Source: an uncultured Collinsella sp. (GTDB taxonomy: Bacteria > Actinomycetota > Coriobacteriia > Coriobacteriales > Coriobacteriaceae). From it: a stretch of DNA of 8,440 bases. The notes beneath the pieces were generated by a model that did no database searches, was not told the origin of the DNA, and saw only the letters and a list, made by a program, of their open reading frames with translations. The DNA lies in the NCBI GenBank assembly GCA_902490245.1, contig CABUDB010000059.1, positions 1 through 8,440 of the forward strand. Reading direction: 5' to 3'. Made by a program: the position numbers and the translations under genes. This document shows, piece after piece, positions 5,728 through 8,440 of the stretch. Every line of letters starts with the position of its first letter. The first letter of the stretch is position 1.

Positions 5728-6618
5728 GTGATTCGATCTGACAATCCACCCGATAATGGCGTGAGCGGGGCGATGTATCTATTTGGCACGGCGCTCTTGT
5801 GGAGCTTTATCGGCATCCTCGTTCACGCCAATTCGCAGTCAGCTCTTTTGATTGGTGCCGTCACGGCAATATTTATGGCGCTCTTTATTCTGCTCGTCGG
5901 CAGGCCTGTTCTCCGCGTCAGCCGTCTTATTGCCCTTGTGGCCGTCTGCAACTTCGTGACGGGCACCACGTTTAACTTTGCCAACCAGCTCACGACGGTC
6001 GGCAACGCGATCGTTTTGCAGTACACCTCGATGATTTTCGTTATCGTGTATCAATCGCTCGCGACACGCACGTTGCCTTCGCCTGCGAAGATTGCCTCCG
6101 TGGTGGTTGCTTTTACGGGTATGGGACTTTTCTTTTTAGGTGATTTGAGTGCCGAGGGCATGCTCGGCAACCTGCTTGCCATCATTTCGGGCGCCGCCTT
6201 TGGGCTGTGCTTCTTTTTGAACTCTCGCCCCGATGCGTCGCCCATGGTGTCCTCGCTCATCTCCTGCGGTATCTCGATGCTGCCGATCGTCTATTTTGCT
6301 GGTGCCCTAGACTCCGTGAGACCATTTGAGTGGGGGCTCATGCTGGTGCATGGCCTTTTTTGCAGTGGTCTTGCGAGCGTGCTGTATGCCAAGGGGATTG
6401 CGCGCACCAACGCGTTTGCGGCCAACTTGGTCTGCATGAGCGAGGTCGTGCTCGCTCCCTGCTGGTCGGCGCTCCTCTTTGGCGAGGTCTTTCACTGGAA
6501 CGAGTTTTTGGGCGCGGCGATTATCGTTTTGGTGATTGTAGCCAACTTGGCATCCGATGCCTTTGGCGATGGCTTTTTGGTGGCGCTTGTCCGCCATCGA
6601 AACAAAGAGCGTGCCTGA
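5728..6618 (+). CDS. EamA/DMT-family transporter (probable exporter)
   Basis: This 296-residue protein has about ten hydrophobic segments, the layout of drug/metabolite-transporter permeases made of two EamA repeats. Visible marks are the first helix near LFGTALLWSFIGILV (18-32), LTTVGNAIVLQYTSMIFV (88-105) ending the first repeat, and LLFGEVFHWNEFLGAAIIVL (249-268) ending the second. The GTG start follows GGAGG (5717-5721) at 6-base spacing, a strong site. It starts only 28 bp after the terminator and I see no clear promoter, so it may depend on readthrough or a weak promoter in 5640-5727. EamA proteins often export amino acids or other metabolites. Next to an Amadori-product operon, export of the released amino acid is an attractive guess, not shown by sequence. 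Codon use is ordinary, unlike the flanking EIID copies. Confidence 0.85.
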   Translation: MIRSDNPPDNGVSGAMYLFGTALLWSFIGILVHANSQSALLIGAVTAIFMALFILLVGRPVLRVSRLIALVAVCNFVTGTTFNFANQLTTVGNAIVLQYTSMIFVIVYQSLATRTLPSPAKIASVVVAFTGMGLFFLGDLSAEGMLGNLLAIISGAAFGLCFFLNSRPDASPMVSSLISCGISMLPIVYFAGALDSVRPFEWGLMLVHGLFCSGLASVLYAKGIARTNAFAANLVCMSEVVLAPCWSALLFGEVFHWNEFLGAAIIVLVIVANLASDAFGDGFLVALVRHRNKERA

Positions 6619-6642
6619 TGGGATACGTCTGCCGTTTACGGT

Positions 6643-6666
6643 AAAAAACACCCCGCTGAGCGAGTG
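6643..6666 (-). terminator. Weak terminator-like hairpin on the minus strand
   Basis: Read on the minus strand, CACTC and GGGTG arms (6666 to 6649) with an inner GC/GC pair and a bulge are followed by six T's (the A-run 6643-6648). It sits 25 bp after the exporter stop. No minus-strand gene is present to use it, and the + strand lacks a following T-run, so function is doubtful. Confidence 0.2.
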
Positions 6667-6693
6667 GTATTAAATAGCAAGAACCTGCATACC

Positions 6694-6720
6694 TATAATT
6701 GGTATCAAATCATTTGTACC
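6694..6720 (+). promoter_or_regulatory. Promoter -10 box with overlapping operator for the second EIIC-EIID pair
   Basis: TATAAT at 6694-6699 is a perfect -10 box; the -35 (around 6670-6676) is weak, as in promoters needing help or under regulation. ATTGGTATCAAAT (6698-6710) repeats exactly the left part of the operator at 710-722 and overlaps the -10. The right part differs: CAAAT-C-ATTTG (6706-6716) is a perfect palindrome, flanked by GGTA (6701-6704) and TACC (6717-6720). The same regulator could therefore block this promoter by occlusion. A further palindrome of the same type, TTGATATCAA, lies at 6781-6790. Confidence 0.5.
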
Positions 6721-6843
6721 TGGCATGGGTGTTAGCAGCACACCAGGTACGCTTCGAGCCGTGTAATCGAACTCCCGGAATTGATATCAACAACGCGCGC
6801 GACGGGAGTGGCGACGGTTCGAGATTCCTAATTGGGAGGAACT
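6716..6843 (+). promoter_or_regulatory. Structured 5' leader of the second EIIC gene, with possible ribosome-site hairpin
   Basis: The ~130 bases before the second EIIC contain several nested inverted repeats. Stem 1 pairs GTACCTGG (6716-6723) with CCAGGTAC (6743-6750). Stem 2 pairs TCGAGCCGT (6754-6762) with ACGGTTCGA (6814-6822), allowing one G-U. Inside it, ACTCCCG (6771-6777) pairs with CGGGAGT (6803-6809) around a loop that carries the palindrome TTGATATCAA (6781-6790). Finally TTCCT (6825-6829) can pair with AGGAA (6837-6841), burying the ribosome binding site GGGAGG (6834-6839). The layout resembles a cis-regulatory RNA that controls translation. I recognise no known riboswitch class, and it has no counterpart before copy 1. 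Confidence 0.45.
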
Positions 6844-7617
6844 ATGCTTACCCAAGCAATCCTCGTCGGCTTAGTCGGAGCGTTTGGATGTCTCGACTAC
6901 CAGCTCGGTTCGCTCTATGCGTTCCGCCCCATCGTCCTGTGCCCGCTCGTGGGCCTGGTCCTGGGGGACCTACAGACCAGTCTTGCCGTAGGTGCAAGCC
7001 TTGAGCTGCTGTTTATGGGCTCGATCTCCATCGGCGCTTACGTGCCGCCCAACGAAACCGTCGGTGGCGTGCTCGCCTGTGCGTTTGCCATTCAGCTCGG
7101 TCAGGGTACCGAGACGGCTATCGCGCTTGCCATGCCCATCGCCGTCCTTTCGCTGACGATTGGTAATATTACCAACGCCTTGTTCCCCGTGTTTGTCGAC
7201 ATGGCAGACAAGTTTGCTCTCAAGGGAAACCTCAAAGGCATCTATGCCGTTCATTGGGGAATTGGAATTTGGGGCTGCATCGAGTACTTCCTGCTCTGTG
7301 CCGGCGCGTTCTACTTGGGTTCCGACGCCATCCAGGGCCTGCTCGACTTCATCCCGCCCTTCATCATCGACGGCTTTGGCGTTTCCGCCAACATCCTGCC
7401 GGCCATGGGCTTCGCCATGCTCGGCCGCCTGGTGCTCACCAAGCAGCTCGTGCCCTTCTACTTCCTGGGCTTCCTGCTGTGCTCCTACGCCAACGTGCCC
7501 GTCCTGGGCGTCGCCCTGATCGCCATCATCATCGGCATCGACAAGTTCGACCTGCTCGGCCTGGGCGGAGCCCAGCCCCAGCTCTCCGCGGAAGGGGATG
7601 AGGACGATGACTTCTAG
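6844..7617 (+). CDS. PTS mannose-family EIIC membrane component (copy 2)
   Basis: This 257-residue paralogue of the EIIC at 4052 aligns without gaps and shares 212 residues. The start ATG is set by that alignment and by GGGAGG (6834-6839); an in-frame TTG at 6832 would lie before the ribosome site. Of the 45 differences, 26 fall in residues 101-160, including changes of character such as K107G, R120M, V123K, M147E and A148Y (copy 1 to copy 2). Family motifs (GASLELLFMGSISIGAYVPP, NILPAMGFAMLGR) and the acidic tail AEGDEDDDF are kept. No EIIA or EIIB gene precedes it. Its own promoter, operator word and leader indicate separate control. The central difference cluster suggests altered substrate preference, but this is inference. 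Confidence 0.92.
   Translation: MLTQAILVGLVGAFGCLDYQLGSLYAFRPIVLCPLVGLVLGDLQTSLAVGASLELLFMGSISIGAYVPPNETVGGVLACAFAIQLGQGTETAIALAMPIAVLSLTIGNITNALFPVFVDMADKFALKGNLKGIYAVHWGIGIWGCIEYFLLCAGAFYLGSDAIQGLLDFIPPFIIDGFGVSANILPAMGFAMLGRLVLTKQLVPFYFLGFLLCSYANVPVLGVALIAIIIGIDKFDLLGLGGAQPQLSAEGDEDDDF
6919..6971 (+). repeat. 53-bp identical island in EIIC copy 2
   Basis: Partner of 4127-4179. It has more G/C-ending codons than the copy-2 sequence on either side, consistent with a patch copied from the other paralogue. Confidence 0.85.
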
Positions 7618-8440
7618 TCCCGAGAACAAGATCACGCGCTCCGACCTCGTCAGGAGCGCCGTCAACGTCGGCGCCCTGGGCATGGAGTTCTCCTGGACCT
7701 ACTACAAGCAGATGAACATCGCCTTCTGCCTGATGGTCGCCAACATGCTCAAGAAGATCTACGCCGGCCGCCCCGACGACTACGCCGAGGCCCTGCACCG
7801 CCACTGCGCCTTCTTCAACATCACCGTCCAGTTCGCCCCGTTCGTCGGCGGCATCGCGATGGCCATGGAGGAGAAGGTCGCCCGCGGCGAGATCGAGCCC
7901 GAGAGCGTCAACGACGTCAAGGCCGCCCTCATGGGCCCGCTGTCCGGCATCGGCGACTCCATTTTCCTGTCGACGCTGCGCGTGGTGGCCGCCGCGGTGG
8001 GCATCAGCCTGTGCCAGGCCGGCAACCCCTTCGGCCCCATCGCCTTCCTGCTGATCTACAACGTCCCCGGCTTCGCGCTGCGCGTCTGGGGCGCCGTCAA
8101 GGGCTACGAGCTGGGCGTGGGCTTCCTGGACGAGGCCCAGAGGACCGGCCTCATGCAGAAGATCATGACCTGCGTGGGAATCGTGGGCGTCATGGTCGTG
8201 GGCGCCATGTGCAAGGACATGTTCTGGGCCAGCATCCCGGTGGCCATCGGCTCGGGCGAGGACGCCCAGACCCTCCAGGACATCCTGGACGGCATCATGC
8301 CCGGCATGCTCGGCATGCTCGCCTTCTGGCTGTACTACTGGCTGCTGTCCAAGAAGATCAACCCCATGGTGCTGATCGTGGCCACCATGGTCGTGGGCAT
8401 CGTCGGCGCGTTCTTCGGCGTGCTGGCGTAAGGGCCCGGC
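7385..8440 (+). repeat. 1,056-bp direct repeat, copy 2 (EIIC 3' end + EIID), running off the window
   Basis: Second copy of the block at 4593-5648, identical on reading through, including silent positions. Sequence after 8440 is not available, so whether the terminator is also duplicated cannot be seen. Confidence 0.92.
7607..8431 (+). CDS. PTS mannose-family EIID membrane component (copy 2)
   Basis: This 274-residue protein is identical to the EIID at 4815, and the gene is identical in DNA too. The same start choice applies: ATG 7607 has usable spacing from the GGAAGGGG run, while ATG 7598 abuts it. It overlaps the end of EIIC copy 2, so the two are probably translated together. Since the EIID proteins do not differ, any difference in substrate between the two permeases must come from EIIC. 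With no EIIB inside the window downstream of 6619, it presumably receives phosphoryl transfer from the EIIB at 3511 or from one encoded beyond the window. Confidence 0.92.
   Translation: MTSSPENKITRSDLVRSAVNVGALGMEFSWTYYKQMNIAFCLMVANMLKKIYAGRPDDYAEALHRHCAFFNITVQFAPFVGGIAMAMEEKVARGEIEPESVNDVKAALMGPLSGIGDSIFLSTLRVVAAAVGISLCQAGNPFGPIAFLLIYNVPGFALRVWGAVKGYELGVGFLDEAQRTGLMQKIMTCVGIVGVMVVGAMCKDMFWASIPVAIGSGEDAQTLQDILDGIMPGMLGMLAFWLYYWLLSKKINPMVLIVATMVVGIVGAFFGVLA

Noticed and set aside
6752..6829. tRNA-like segment (GGTTCGAGATTCC at 6816-6828, and an antisense T-arm-like AATCGAACTCCCG)
   Set aside because: Neither strand gives an acceptor stem, anticodon arm or CCA end at the right spacing; the words are better explained as arms of the leader's nested stems.
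6699..7004. Open frame overlapping the second leader and start of EIIC copy 2
   Set aside because: Out of frame with EIIC, no ribosome site, no family resemblance, and it crosses regulatory structure.
4593..8440. Insertion sequence or transposon as the cause of the long repeat
   Set aside because: The repeat holds only EIIC/EIID coding sequence; there are no terminal inverted repeats, transposase or target duplications, and its left edge lies in mid-codon within homologous genes.
1..8440. CRISPR array, rRNA, tRNA genes or phage attachment sites
   Set aside because: No regularly spaced short repeats and no RNA-gene signatures were seen on either strand.

Overview
The window is GC-rich DNA whose genes all lie on the + strand. 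It looks like an accessory carbohydrate-uptake locus of a high-GC Gram-positive gut bacterium. The codon style and gene content suggest a Coriobacteriia member such as Collinsella, but no rRNA or marker gene confirms this.

Layout. (1) At 1-555 is the C-terminal part of a GntR/HutC-family repressor, its start cut off by the window edge. (2) At 556-749 is a regulatory gap holding a near-palindromic operator (710-728). (3) At 750-5639 is a compact operon: two SIS-domain enzymes (a GlmS-isomerase-like protein and a FrlB-like deglycase), then a complete mannose-family PTS (EIIA, EIIB, EIIC, EIID). It is closed by a strong intrinsic terminator at 5669-5699. (4) At 5728-6618 is an EamA/DMT-family membrane exporter. 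(5) At 6619-6843 is a second regulatory gap, with a perfect -10 box, the same 13-bp half-operator and a structured mRNA leader that can fold over the ribosome binding site. (6) At 6844-8431 is a second EIIC-EIID pair. Its last 76 EIIC codons and whole EIID are identical, base for base, to the first pair.

Likely working. A mannose-type PTS beside two SIS enzymes and a HutC-type regulator is the arrangement of gfr-type (glucoselysine/fructoselysine) loci. The reading is that Amadori products enter through the PTS as 6-phosphates, and the two SIS enzymes split them into glucose 6-phosphate and the amino acid. The EamA protein could export the surplus amino acid. The FrlB-like call rests on recognisable C-terminal motifs and a conserved Glu/His pair; the exact substrate is inference.

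The second EIIC/EIID pair has no EIIA or EIIB beside it inside the window. It differs from the first almost only in the middle of EIIC, which suggests a specificity variant sharing the first operon's phosphocarriers. The mosaic pattern (a 1,056-bp identical block, a diverged centre, a 53-bp identical island, no indels) points to recombination or gene conversion between tandem paralogues. The most noteworthy items are this mosaic duplication, the structured leader of the second copy, and the shared operator word.
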